Shown: positions 52,120 to 61,389 of the stretch, piece after piece
How positions within the stretch are numbered: position 1 is the stretch's first letter
Layout of the letters: every line of letters begins with the position of its first letter
DNA from: Zoogloeaceae bacterium
GTDB lineage: Bacteria; Pseudomonadota; Gammaproteobacteria; Burkholderiales; Rhodocyclaceae
DNA length: 64,000 nucleotides
Direction: 5' to 3'
Assembly (NCBI GenBank): GCA_024235595.1
Contig: JACKMC010000001.1
Location: 310,001-374,000, forward strand
Program-made: the position numbers and the translations under genes
Notes under the pieces: model-generated
Told to the model about the DNA's origin: nothing
Seen by the model: only the letters and a program-made list of their open reading frames with translations
The model's database searches: none

Positions 52120-54399
52120 ATGACCAGGTATGGAGCGCCAGAATCCGGACAAGCGGACGATCTGGTGCAGTTTGCCCCCGAAGACACCGCCCGGGCGCTC
52201 GACGAAGGCGACTGCTGGCGCGTTCTTGCGGTCGATGACGACGAGGGTTTCCAGCGCTCGACCGAACTGGCGCTCCGGAATCTGCGCCTGCTAGGTCGTC
52301 CGCTGGTGCTGGTGCAGGCCTATTGCCTCGCCGAGGCGGCCCGCCTGCTGGCCAGGGACCGTGACTTTGCGGTGGTGCTGGCCGATGTGGTCATGGAGAC
52401 CGACGATGCGGGTTTGCGCCTTGTGAAGGGCATCCGCGAGATGCTCGGCCTGTCCGAAGTGCGCATCATCCTGCTCACCGGCCAGCCCGGATTCGCGCCG
52501 ATCGACGAAGTGATGCAGAACTACGACCTCTCCGACTATTGCCTGAAGTCCGAGCTGGCCCACCGCGGCCTCAGGAACGTGCTCACTGCGGCCTTGCGCG
52601 GCTATCGCGATCTGCGCGCACTGAGCGCCGCACGCAAGGGCCTGCAGCTGATTCTCGAGGCCAGCAATCGCCTGTCGACGGCACGCACGATTCGCGACAT
52701 GTCGCAGGGTGTGCTGTCCGAGATTGCCTCGCTGCTGGGACTTCGCGACGAGGGTATCGTCTGCGTGCGTTGCGGGGCCAGCCCTCTGGAGAACTTCACA
52801 TGCAACGCCGAGACGGGTGCGAAGCCGCTGATCGTCGGCGCCACGGGACGCTATGTGGCGCATCTCGATGGCCTGCTGGAGGCCCTGCCCAACGAGTCGG
52901 TTCGCAGCCTCATCGGCCAGGCCCTGAGCGGCAGGCTGTCGATCGAATGCAGTGACAGCCAGGTGATCTACTTCCCGCCGCACGAGGCCCTTGCCGAATA
53001 CGTCGTCTATCTGGCGACCGACCGGCGGCTCGACGATTCGGAGCTCGAGCTGCTCAGGGTATTCGCGGCCAACGCTTCGAAGGGTTTTGGCAACGTGGGC
53101 CTGATCAGTCGCCTCGATCGGCTCGCCTACGAGGACGAACTGCTGCGGATCCCGAATCGCAGTGCCGCCTTGCGCGAGATCGAGCGACTGCGCCTGGGCG
53201 AGCGCAGCCGACCCTACAAGCTGGTGCTGCTCGACGTGGACAACTTTGCCGGACTCAACGATGCCTTCGGGGTCAAGCTCGGCAACCGGGTGCTGAAGGC
53301 CTTGCTCGATCCGCTGCGGCAGGCCTTCCCGCCGCCGGCCTTCATTGCGCGAATCACCGCCGACCTGTTCCTGATCCTCGGCGATGCCGCGGCGGTGGAT
53401 ATGCACAAGGCGGCATCGGTGCTGACCGGCCCACTGCGGATCGACGCCGCCAGCTATCGCCTGAGTGCCTGCTGCACCGAGATTGCGCTGGACGCGATCG
53501 ACGGCGATGCCTCCGAGTTGTTGCGGGCGGCGCGCGGCGGCCTGCGCGCGGCCAAGGCATGCGGACCGGGATCCGCAGTGGCTTACGACGAAGCCTTCGA
53601 GCGACTCGCCGCGGAGCGGTTCGAGCTCGTTTCCGACCTCGCCGAGGCGCTCGAGGGCTCGCACCTGGAACTGATGTTCCAGCCCCAGATCGACCTCAAG
53701 AGCGGCCGCCTGGTGGGCGTCGAAGGATTGCTGCGTTGGCCGCGCGAGAGCGGTTTCGTGTCGCCCGCCAGGTTCATCCCGATCGCCGAGCAATCGGCCC
53801 TGATCCACTCCATTGGCGAGATGGTGGTTCGCCAGGCCTGCGAGGCAAGCCGCGAACTCGAGCGCAGCGGTTTCGGCGAGGTGCTGATCAGCGTCAACGT
53901 CTCGGCGCGGCAGTTCGTCGTCCCGACCCTGATCGAGTCGATTCACGAGCAATGTGCGCAGTCCGGGCTGACGCCGGGCAGGCTCGGTCTGGAGGTGACC
54001 GAAACGACTGCCATGCAGTCCTTCGAGGAGGTCGCCGCGGCGCTCAGGACGCACCGTGAGCGGGGCGGCTTCGTTGCCATCGACGACTTCGGAACCGGCA
54101 TGTCTTCGCTGCAGTATCTGCTCGATTTGCCGGCCGATCATCTCAAGATCGATCGGACCTTCGTGGCCGGCGTCGAGACCGATGAACTGAGCCGCCAGAT
54201 CGTGAGACTGATCATCGATCTTGCGCGGCGAATCGATGTCGAGGTGATTGCCGAGGGCGTCGAAACACAGGCGCAGGCCGACTGGTTGCGGCGCCAGGGT
54301 TGCCACATGGCCCAGGGTTGGCTGTTCGCAAAGGCGATGAAGCTGCCGGAGCTCATTGAGTTTTGCCGCCGCAACGCGCAGGAGGCGACCCGGGGGTGA
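52120..54399 (+). CDS. Response regulator: REC-DUF3369-degenerate GGDEF-EAL phosphodiesterase
   Basis: This is a 759-residue protein. The REC domain (about 30-165) has VDDDE and VVLADVVMETDD as the acceptor region. A DUF3369 sensor-like domain follows (about 170-330). The GGDEF domain (about 345-480) has lost its site: ITADLFLIL stands where GGDEF should be. The EAL domain has E535-G-L-L with NVSARQF, EVTETTAM, IDDFGTGMSS, LKIDRTF, AEGVETQ and QGWLFAKAM, so all the metal and catalytic residues are there. It is likely a phosphodiesterase only. GTGA overlap with the kinase gene points to a cognate pair. Confidence 0.93.
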   Translation: MTRYGAPESGQADDLVQFAPEDTARALDEGDCWRVLAVDDDEGFQRSTELALRNLRLLGRPLVLVQAYCLAEAARLLARDRDFAVVLADVVMETDDAGLRLVKGIREMLGLSEVRIILLTGQPGFAPIDEVMQNYDLSDYCLKSELAHRGLRNVLTAALRGYRDLRALSAARKGLQLILEASNRLSTARTIRDMSQGVLSEIASLLGLRDEGIVCVRCGASPLENFTCNAETGAKPLIVGATGRYVAHLDGLLEALPNESVRSLIGQALSGRLSIECSDSQVIYFPPHEALAEYVVYLATDRRLDDSELELLRVFAANASKGFGNVGLISRLDRLAYEDELLRIPNRSAALREIERLRLGERSRPYKLVLLDVDNFAGLNDAFGVKLGNRVLKALLDPLRQAFPPPAFIARITADLFLILGDAAAVDMHKAASVLTGPLRIDAASYRLSACCTEIALDAIDGDASELLRAARGGLRAAKACGPGSAVAYDEAFERLAAERFELVSDLAEALEGSHLELMFQPQIDLKSGRLVGVEGLLRWPRESGFVSPARFIPIAEQSALIHSIGEMVVRQACEASRELERSGFGEVLISVNVSARQFVVPTLIESIHEQCAQSGLTPGRLGLEVTETTAMQSFEEVAAALRTHRERGGFVAIDDFGTGMSSLQYLLDLPADHLKIDRTFVAGVETDELSRQIVRLIIDLARRIDVEVIAEGVETQAQADWLRRQGCHMAQGWLFAKAMKLPELIEFCRRNAQEATRG

Positions 54400-56288
54400 G
54401 CACGGAAGCGCGCGCGGTGCCGGGATGGCGGCGCTTGCTGTCGCCTGGCTCGGTGCTTCCCTACCTTGCGCCATGGTGGATCCTCGTTCCCGTGATTGGC
54501 GTGCTGCTCCACAATGCCCGCGTCGATTCATTGCAGGCACCGCTTCGTGCGGCCGAGGCCGAGCGGGTACGGGCCGACGCGGACCTGCTGCGGCGCTCGC
54601 TCGATCGCCTGCGCAATGACATCCGCCTGCTTGTCCACGTCGCCCGCAGCGAGCTCGTCGCCGCGCCGCAGGCCGGTGGCGGCCGCGAAGCGCTGGTGAG
54701 CTTCCTGCACGAATTCCTCGAGACCTTTCCGGGCTATCGACAGGCACGCCTGCTCGACCTGCAGTGTCACGAGCGAGTGCGCCTGGAGCGCCGCGCCACC
54801 GGCGTGGAAACCGTAGCGGCCGCCGCCTTGCAGGACAAATCGGGCCATTCGTACTGCCTCGCGGGCCAGCGACTGGCAGCCGATGAGTATTTCATCTCCA
54901 GGCTGGACGCCAACGTCGAGCATGGCCAGATCGTCAGGCCGCTCGAACCCATGCTGCGGATTGCGGCGCGGATCTTCGACGATGCGCGGCGTCCGCTGGG
55001 CATCGTGGTGCTGAATTTCGACGCGAGCCTTCTGCTCGGCAGCCTCTCTGCCGCCAGCGTGGCAGGCAGCGGACTGCTCGACGACCAGGGCTACTGGCTT
55101 CACGCGGCCGATCCGGCGGACGAGATGGCTTTCGTGAATGGTGACGATGCACGTCGGCTGGGCATGCGTGATCCCGAAGCCTGGCAGAGAATCCACGAGT
55201 CGGGCCGCTCGGCGGGCCAGTTCGAGGCGCGCTCGGGGTTGTGGAGCTTTCGACGCGTGGCGCCGGCCAGCGAGGTGCCCGGCCTGCAGGCGCCGGTCTG
55301 GTATGCGGTGAGTATTGTGCCGGCGAAACACGTCACCGCCGTCCGGATCCGATCCGCCCTCGGGCATGGCCTGCTGGCGCTCGCGCTGCTTGCGGCGACG
55401 AGCGGGTTGTCCCTCGGCCTGGCCCGCTCGCGCCAGAGCGAGCGTCGCACCGCCAGGGACCTGGCCCGATCGACTGCCGAGCTGGCCGAAGCGGGTCAGC
55501 AACTCGAGGCCTCGAGGGACGAACTGGTGCGCAGTGAACGCTTGTCCTCACTGGGCCTCATGGTGGCTGGCGTCGCACACGAGATCAACACACCGCTGGG
55601 TGCCGCGATGCTGGCTGGAAGGGTGCTCGAGGAGCAACTCGACGCGCTTCGCCATGCCTATCGGTCGGGCCTGCGGCGCACCGACATGGAACGCTTCGAG
55701 CAAGAGCATCGTGAAGGTCTCGCCCTGCTGTCGGGAAATCTGCGACGGGTTGCCGATCTGATCCACCTCTTCAAGCAGGTTGCGACGGATCGTGCAGCCG
55801 CGACCCGCCAGCATTTCGATCTGGCAGCCGTGGTGCACGACGTGTTGGCGCTGATGGCGGGCACGCTCAAGCATGTGCCTCATCGCGTCGAGGTGGACAT
55901 TCCGCCGGGGATTGCGATGGACAGTTTTCCGGGGCCGCTTGGGCAGATCGTGCAGAATCTGGTGAACAACGCGCTCGATCACGCTTTTCCGCAGGGCGGC
56001 CCGGGGCAAGTGTTGATCTGTGGCCGGGGTGAAGGCGAGCGGGTGGTATTGAGCGTCGGCGACAATGGCTGCGGCATCGCGGCTGCCGATATGCCACACA
56101 TCTGGGATCCGTTCTTTACCACTCGCCGTCATCGCGGTGGTACCGGCCTGGGCCTTCACATCTGCCACCAGCTCGCCACGGCCGTGCTCGGCGGCCGTAT
56201 CGAGATTGCCGAAAACGGCACCGGGCGGGGCTGCACCGTTCGACTTGAGATTCCCGCGGTGGCGCCCGCTGGGGGCGCCGTGCCGTGA
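54396..56288 (+). CDS. Membrane sensor histidine kinase partner of the REC-EAL protein
   Basis: This 630-residue protein starts at a GTG overlapping the upstream stop. TM1 (about 23-42) and TM2 (about 322-343) enclose a 280-residue periplasmic dCache-like sensor. A coiled coil follows, then HisKA with His395 in VAGVAHEINTPLGAAM. HATPase_c has NNALDHA, DNGCGIAA, WDPFFTTRR and GGTGLGLHI. Gene overlap makes the neighbouring REC-DUF3369-EAL protein its probable substrate. The ligand is unknown. Confidence 0.92.
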   Translation: MSTEARAVPGWRRLLSPGSVLPYLAPWWILVPVIGVLLHNARVDSLQAPLRAAEAERVRADADLLRRSLDRLRNDIRLLVHVARSELVAAPQAGGGREALVSFLHEFLETFPGYRQARLLDLQCHERVRLERRATGVETVAAAALQDKSGHSYCLAGQRLAADEYFISRLDANVEHGQIVRPLEPMLRIAARIFDDARRPLGIVVLNFDASLLLGSLSAASVAGSGLLDDQGYWLHAADPADEMAFVNGDDARRLGMRDPEAWQRIHESGRSAGQFEARSGLWSFRRVAPASEVPGLQAPVWYAVSIVPAKHVTAVRIRSALGHGLLALALLAATSGLSLGLARSRQSERRTARDLARSTAELAEAGQQLEASRDELVRSERLSSLGLMVAGVAHEINTPLGAAMLAGRVLEEQLDALRHAYRSGLRRTDMERFEQEHREGLALLSGNLRRVADLIHLFKQVATDRAAATRQHFDLAAVVHDVLALMAGTLKHVPHRVEVDIPPGIAMDSFPGPLGQIVQNLVNNALDHAFPQGGPGQVLICGRGEGERVVLSVGDNGCGIAAADMPHIWDPFFTTRRHRGGTGLGLHICHQLATAVLGGRIEIAENGTGRGCTVRLEIPAVAPAGGAVP

Positions 56289-56292
56289 CGGC

Positions 56293-56322
56293 CCAACGGG
56301 ATCGCCGCAGCGGTCCCGTTGG
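56293..56322. terminator. Hairpin between convergent kinase and symporter genes
   Basis: CCAACGGGA pairs perfectly with TCCCGTTGG around a 12-base GC-rich loop (30 bases in all). It starts five bases after the kinase stop. There is no U tract. Confidence 0.5.
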
Positions 56323-56346
56323 CTCGGCGAAGGTGCCGGCGATGCG

Positions 56347-57726
56347 TCAGGACGATGGCGAAGCCCGCAGTTGCCGCGCGCTGCGCGAGTTGGCGAAATA
56401 TTCGTGGCTCAGCCTCGCGATCACCGGCGAGAGCAGCAACAAGGAGACCAGGTTGGGGAAGGCCATGAAGGCGTTCAGCGTGTCCGAGACCAGCCATACG
56501 AAGTCCAGCTGGGTCACCGCACCGACCATCACGAAGGCCGTCCACAGCAGGCGGTAGGGCTTCTCGACCGAGGTGCCGACCAGGTACTCCCAGCACTTCT
56601 CGCCGTAGTAGGCCCAGCCGAGGATGGTGGTGAACGCGAACACCGCCACCGCGATCGACAGGAACTGGCCACCGAAGCCCGGAAACGCCGCCGCGAAGGC
56701 GTTCGAGGTGAGCGCAGCGCCCTTCACCCCGCTCGACCACTCGCCGGTGACGATCAGCACCAGGCCGGTCATGGTGCACACGATCAAGGTGTCGATGAAG
56801 GTGCCCATCATGCCGACCAGGCCGGATTCGACCGCGTTCGACGACTTTCCGGCCGCCTGCGCGATGCCGGCGGTGCCGAGGCCGGCTTCGTTGGAAAAGA
56901 TGCCGCGCGCCACGCCATAGCGCATCGCCATCATGATCGCCGCGCCGGCAAAGCCACCGGTGGCCGCGGCCGGGCTGAAGGCGTAGCTGAACACCAGGCC
57001 GAGGGCATGGGGGATCTGGTCGGCATACAGCACCAGCACCGCCAGCGCGGCGACGACGTAGCTGATGCACATGAAGGGCACCAGTTTCTCGGCCACCGCG
57101 CCGATGCGCTTGACCCCGCCGAGCAGCACGAAGCCGGTCAGCACCGTCATCACCACGCCGGAGAGCCATGGGTCGATGCCGAAGCTCGCCTGCAAGGCGC
57201 CGGCGATGCTGTTCGATTGCACCATGTTGCCGATGCCGAAACCCGCCAGCCCGCCAAACAGCGCAAAGGCTGCGCCGAGCCAGCGCCAGTGCTTGCCGAG
57301 TCCGTTCTTGATCGCATACATCGGGCCACCGACCTGTTCGCCGTGATCGTCGGTCTCGCGGTAATGCACCGCCAGCACCACCTCGGCGTACTTGGTGGCC
57401 ATGCCCACGAGTGCCGTGATCCACATCCAGAACAACGCGCCGGGGCCGCCAACCGCGATCGCGGTGGCCACGCCGGCGATGTTGCCGGTGCCCACGGTGG
57501 CTGCCAGCGCGGTCATCAGCGCGGCATAGGGGGTGATGTCACCGGGTGCGCTGGCGTCCGGCTTGCGGCTGCGCCAGACCATCGCGAAGCCGGCGCCGAT
57601 CTTGGCGATCGGCATCAGCTTGAGGCGTAGTTGCAGGAACAGGCCGGTGCCGAGGATCAGCACCAGCATGGGTGGCCCCCACACGAAATCGTTGATGGCG
57701 GTGATGAATTGGGTCAGTGCTTCCAT
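56347..57726 (-). CDS. Sodium:alanine symporter family protein (AGCS)
   Basis: This 459-residue inner-membrane protein has about eleven helices. AGCS markers are NDFVWGPPMLVLILGTGLFL (20 residues), the ATVGTGNIAGVATAI cation/substrate site, GGPGALFWMW, PMYAIKNGLG, and RGIFSNEAGLGTAGIAQAA. It imports D- or L-alanine or glycine with Na+. It is the last gene of dadA-ridA-agcS, 22 bases after the RidA gene. The operon context points to alanine. Confidence 0.93.
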   Translation of the reverse strand: MEALTQFITAINDFVWGPPMLVLILGTGLFLQLRLKLMPIAKIGAGFAMVWRSRKPDASAPGDITPYAALMTALAATVGTGNIAGVATAIAVGGPGALFWMWITALVGMATKYAEVVLAVHYRETDDHGEQVGGPMYAIKNGLGKHWRWLGAAFALFGGLAGFGIGNMVQSNSIAGALQASFGIDPWLSGVVMTVLTGFVLLGGVKRIGAVAEKLVPFMCISYVVAALAVLVLYADQIPHALGLVFSYAFSPAAATGGFAGAAIMMAMRYGVARGIFSNEAGLGTAGIAQAAGKSSNAVESGLVGMMGTFIDTLIVCTMTGLVLIVTGEWSSGVKGAALTSNAFAAAFPGFGGQFLSIAVAVFAFTTILGWAYYGEKCWEYLVGTSVEKPYRLLWTAFVMVGAVTQLDFVWLVSDTLNAFMAFPNLVSLLLLSPVIARLSHEYFANSRSARQLRASPSS

Positions 57727-57748
57727 TGGAGATCTCCGGGGTGGCTTG

Positions 57749-58129
57749 CTATTGGCGTTCGAGGCGTACCACGGCCTCGATCTCGACGCCTGCGCCGGTG
57801 GGCAGGGCGCTGACCTGCACGGTCGAGCGGGCCGGGCGATGCTCGCCGAAGCGCCGTGCGAAGACGGCGTTCATGGCCGCGAATTCGCCCAGGTCGGTCA
57901 TGAACACGGTGACCTTGACGACCCGCGCCAGCGAGCAGTCGCAACTGAGCAGGATGGCCTCGAGGTTGTCGAAGACCTGTTCGGTCTGGGCCGAGATGTC
58001 GCCCTCGCGCTTCTCGCCAGCGGCCGACAGCGGGATCTGACCAGAGGTGTACAACCAGCCATCGACCGCGATCGCTTGCGAATAGGGGCCGATGGCCTTT
58101 GGGGCGTTGGGGGTGGAAACGATTTGCAT
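57749..58129 (-). CDS. RidA family enamine/imine deaminase
   Basis: This 126-residue protein has MQIVSTPNAPKAIGPYSQAI, YTSGQIPL, the VVKVTVFMTDLGEFAAMN segment and RSTVQVSALPTGAGVEIEAV with the substrate-binding Arg. RidA hydrolyses reactive imines or enamines such as 2-aminoacrylate and 2-iminopropionate. The middle position between dadA and an alanine symporter fits removal of the imine that D-amino-acid dehydrogenase releases. Confidence 0.93.
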   Translation of the reverse strand: MQIVSTPNAPKAIGPYSQAIAVDGWLYTSGQIPLSAAGEKREGDISAQTEQVFDNLEAILLSCDCSLARVVKVTVFMTDLGEFAAMNAVFARRFGEHRPARSTVQVSALPTGAGVEIEAVVRLERQ

Positions 58130-58173
58130 CGATGATTCTCCTTTGGTCTCGTGTGTGTGGTTCTTTCGGGGGG

Positions 58174-59427
58174 TCAGGCGTAGCGGGCGACGGTGAGGCC
58201 GTCCAGGTCGATCCCCGGGTCGCGGCCGCTGAGCAGATCGGCGATCACCCGGCCAGTGCCGGCGGCCATGGTCCAGCCCAGCGTGCCGTGGCCGGTGCTG
58301 AGCAGCAGGTTGGGAAAGCGGGTGGCGCCGACAATCGGGGTGCCGTCGGGGGTCATCGGCCGCAGGCCGGTCCAGAACTCCGCCCTGGAGACATCGCCGC
58401 CTTTCGGGAAGAGGTCGTTCGCCACGAATTCCAGGGTGCCGCGACGGGCCTGGTCGAGGCGCAGGTCGAAGCCTGAAAGCTGGGCCGTGCCGCCGACCCG
58501 GATGCGCGCTCCGAGGCGGGTCACGGCGACCTTGTGGCTCTCGTCCATGATGGTCGACTCGGGCGACATCGCGGCGTCGTCGATCGGCACGGTGATCGAG
58601 AAGCCCTTTACCGGATAGATCGGCAGGTCGATGCCCAGCGGCTTGGCGAGCAAGGGCGAATAGCTGCCCAGGGCGAGGATGTACCTGTCCGCGGTGAGCA
58701 CGCCGGCGTCGGTACGCACCCCGCTGATGGTGTCGCCCTCGCGCTCGATGGCCTCGATGTTCACGCCGAAGCGGAACCGGGCGCCGTGGCTCTCGGCCAT
58801 CCTGGCGAGCTCCTGGGTGAACTTGAAGCAGTCTCCGGTCTCGTCGCCCGGCAGGCGCAAAGCGCCCACGAACTTGTGCTTGACCAGCGCCAGTGCGGGC
58901 TCGTACTCGAGGTAGGCGTCGCCCTCGAGGACCTGGAAGGGCACCCCGTACTGCCTGAGGATGTCGACATCCTTGCCGACGCCGTCGAGCTGCTTCTGGG
59001 TACGGAAGAGCTGCAGCGTGCCCTGTGCGCGCTCGTCGTAGGCGATGCCGGTGGCGGTGCGCAATTCCTTGAGGCAGTCACGGCTGTACTCGGCCAGACG
59101 CACCATGCGGGCCTTGTTCACGCGATAGCGCGACTCGGTACAGTTGCGCAGCATCGACAGGCCCCAGCGCCACATTGCCGGGTCGAGCATCGGCTTGATG
59201 ACCAGCGGGCTGTGGTGCATCAGCATCCACTTGATGGCCTTGAGCGGCACGCCGGGACCGGCCCAGGGGGCGGAATAGCCCGGCGACACTTCACCCGCGT
59301 TGGCATAGCTGGTTTCCAGCGCCGCGCCGGGCTGGCGATCCACCACCGTGACCTGGTGACCGTCGCGGGCCAGGTAGTAGGCCATCGTGGTGCCGATCAC
59401 GCCGCTGCCGAGAATGAGCACATGCAT
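58174..59427 (-). CDS. dadA: D-amino acid dehydrogenase, small subunit
   Basis: This 417-residue FAD enzyme oxidises D-alanine and other D-amino acids to 2-oxo acids at the membrane, passing electrons to quinone. The FAD motif MHVLILGSGVIGTTMAYYLA is at the start. SYANAGEVSPGYSAPWAGPG, the LPIYPVKGFSITVPI segment and TGLRPMTPDGTPIVG are typical. The ATG after GGAGAAGCTTC is chosen; a longer frame has no homology. It is the first gene of the operon and diverges from the TyrR-like regulator. No alanine racemase gene accompanies it. Confidence 0.95.
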   Translation of the reverse strand: MHVLILGSGVIGTTMAYYLARDGHQVTVVDRQPGAALETSYANAGEVSPGYSAPWAGPGVPLKAIKWMLMHHSPLVIKPMLDPAMWRWGLSMLRNCTESRYRVNKARMVRLAEYSRDCLKELRTATGIAYDERAQGTLQLFRTQKQLDGVGKDVDILRQYGVPFQVLEGDAYLEYEPALALVKHKFVGALRLPGDETGDCFKFTQELARMAESHGARFRFGVNIEAIEREGDTISGVRTDAGVLTADRYILALGSYSPLLAKPLGIDLPIYPVKGFSITVPIDDAAMSPESTIMDESHKVAVTRLGARIRVGGTAQLSGFDLRLDQARRGTLEFVANDLFPKGGDVSRAEFWTGLRPMTPDGTPIVGATRFPNLLLSTGHGTLGWTMAAGTGRVIADLLSGRDPGIDLDGLTVARYA

Positions 59428-59577
59428 GAAGCTTCTCCTGAATGCTGTGTTGGGTCGCGTGTCCCGGGGCGGGAGAGGGCGACGGATGCCGAGCCTTTGC
59501 AACGACCGTGCCAGGCACATGAATCTCAACAAAATCATATGGTTGGAGTTTTTGCGCGGCCGCCTCCGCGATGTCTG

Positions 59578-59595
59578 TGTATCGAAATCGCTACA
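59578..59595. promoter_or_regulatory. TyrR-box-like site (distal) in the dadA/regulator gap
   Basis: TGTATCGAAATCGCTACA has TGTA and TACA exactly 10 bases apart, the spacing of the 18-bp TyrR box (TGTAAA-N6-TTTACA). It sits between the divergent dadA operon and the TyrR-like gene. Confidence 0.5.
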
Positions 59596-59658
59596 CGAAA
59601 ACCGGGAAAGCCTCTGGCAATCACTGAAAACCGTTGTGTCTCAGTCACTTGGGCGTTA

Positions 59659-59676
59659 TGTTTGCAATTCGATACA
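59659..59676. promoter_or_regulatory. TyrR-box-like site (proximal) before the regulator gene
   Basis: TGTTTGCAATTCGATACA is TGTT-N10-TACA, one base off the same pattern, and lies 24 bases before the regulator ATG. It could mediate autoregulation. Confidence 0.4.
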
Positions 59677-59700
59677 GCGTAGCGATATCAATACAGCCTG

Positions 59701-61230
59701 ATGCGCATCGACGTTCTCTTCTCTGACAGGGTGGGCATCGCCCAGGAAATCCTGGCCACGCTCGCACGCCGCGGCCTGGACGTGACGGCGGTGGAGGTCG
59801 AGCCGCCGCATGTCTACTTCGAGGCGCCCAGCCTCGATGAAGCGGCACTGCGACCGCTGCGCGCCGAGTTGCTGCTGGTGGCTGGAGTCCGTTCGGTCGA
59901 TTCACTGGCGATGCTGCCGGGTGCGCGGCGACGCCTGTATCTCGATGCCTTGCTGGCGTCGCAGGCTGATCCGGTGCTGGCGGTCGACGCCGAGGGGGTG
60001 GTGGTGGTCGCCAATGCGGCAGCCGTGGCCGCCACCGGCTTGCCCGAAGACCTGCTGTGCGGCACACCGATGCAGAACCTGTTCGGCCAGCCTGAACTGG
60101 TGCGCGCGATGATCGCCAAGGGCTACCACTTGCCGATGAGCGAGGTGGTGGTCGATGGCGAGTCCTTCCTCGTCGAGACTTTCCCGCTCAGCGAGGCCAG
60201 CGGATCGGTCGCCGGTGCGGTCCTTACCCTGCATGCACCGCATCGCATCGGCGAGCGCCTGTCGGCGCTGCAGAACTACGACGCCGGCGGCTTCGAGAAC
60301 ATCCTCGGCAGCTCTCCCGAGTTGCAGGTGGTCAAGCAGCGCGCGGCGCGCATGGCGCAGGTCGATGCCCCGTTGCTGATCACCGGCGAAACCGGCACCG
60401 GCAAGGAGCTCTTCGCGCATGCCTGCCATGCCGGCAGCGGCCGCCGCAGCCAGCCCTTCTTCGCGCTGAACTGCGCCGCATTGCCTGAGAACCTCGCCGA
60501 GAGCGAGCTGTTCGGCTATTCACCGGGTGCGTTCTCCGGCGCGCTGCGCGGCGGCAAGCCGGGTCTGCTCGAACTTGCCGACGGCGGCACCGTGTTCCTC
60601 GACGAAATCGGCGAGATGTCGCCCTATCTGCAGGCCAAGTTGCTGCGCTTTCTCAACGACGGCAGCTTTCGACGGGTCGGGGGCGATCGCGAGGTCCGGG
60701 TCAACGTGCGCGTCATCAGCGCTACCCACAAGTCGCTCGATGAGATGGTCGCGGCCGGGGCGTTTCGCCAGGACCTGCTGTTTCGCCTGAACGTGCTCAC
60801 CCTGCACGTGCCGCCGCTCAGGGCGCGCACCGACGATATCCTGCCGCTGGCCCAGTTCTTCATTGCGCGCGCCTGCGAACAGGTCGGACGCGCCAGCGTG
60901 AGGCTCTCCCCGGCTGCCAGCGCGGCGCTGCTCACCAATCCCTGGCCCGGCAACGTGCGCCAGTTGCAGAACGTGATCTTTCGCGCGGTGACGATGACCG
61001 AAAGCCCGGTGGTCGATGCGCCCGACCTTGAGCTGGCCGGTGCGGCGGCCCCAACCGATGCGGCGGGCGCGCCCGCTTCGCTCGAGGTTGCCGTGGCCGC
61101 ATTCGAGAAGGACCTTCTCGGCCGTCTCTACCTCGAGTTTCCGTCCACGCGGCGGCTCGCGGAGCGTCTTGGCACCTCGCACTCGGCAATCGCGGCGCGG
61201 CTGCGCAAGTACGGCATCGGCAGGGGGTGA
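59701..61230 (+). CDS. TyrR-like sigma-54-type regulator (ACT-PAS-AAA+-HTH)
   Basis: This is a 509-residue protein. An N-terminal ACT domain (about 1-75, MRIDVLFSDRVGIAQEILAT) is followed by PAS (about 80-190) and AAA+ (about 205-435) with Walker A GETGTGKELFA, GAFSGAL in place of the sigma-54-contacting GAFTGA, Walker B FLDEIGEM and NPWPGNVRQLQN. The C-terminal HTH reads RLAERLGTSHSAIAARLRKYG. The layout is that of TyrR/PhhR. GAFSGA suggests altered or absent sigma-54 activation, as in TyrR. The divergent dad operon is the likely target, with D- or aromatic amino acids as effectors. Confidence 0.9.
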   Translation: MRIDVLFSDRVGIAQEILATLARRGLDVTAVEVEPPHVYFEAPSLDEAALRPLRAELLLVAGVRSVDSLAMLPGARRRLYLDALLASQADPVLAVDAEGVVVVANAAAVAATGLPEDLLCGTPMQNLFGQPELVRAMIAKGYHLPMSEVVVDGESFLVETFPLSEASGSVAGAVLTLHAPHRIGERLSALQNYDAGGFENILGSSPELQVVKQRAARMAQVDAPLLITGETGTGKELFAHACHAGSGRRSQPFFALNCAALPENLAESELFGYSPGAFSGALRGGKPGLLELADGGTVFLDEIGEMSPYLQAKLLRFLNDGSFRRVGGDREVRVNVRVISATHKSLDEMVAAGAFRQDLLFRLNVLTLHVPPLRARTDDILPLAQFFIARACEQVGRASVRLSPAASAALLTNPWPGNVRQLQNVIFRAVTMTESPVVDAPDLELAGAAAPTDAAGAPASLEVAVAAFEKDLLGRLYLEFPSTRRLAERLGTSHSAIAARLRKYGIGRG

Positions 61231-61389
61231 GCCGCAACACCGCTGGGCGCCGGCGGGCGCGCGAATGTCCGGATACGCCTCGCTCCGACGCTGGCCGGGT
61301 GGATCGATCTCGGCTGCGACTGACCGCTGAGGCTTGCCGACTCGATGCTAGAATCCCGGGTTTGTCCCAGCCGCTACAGGAAGATTGCC

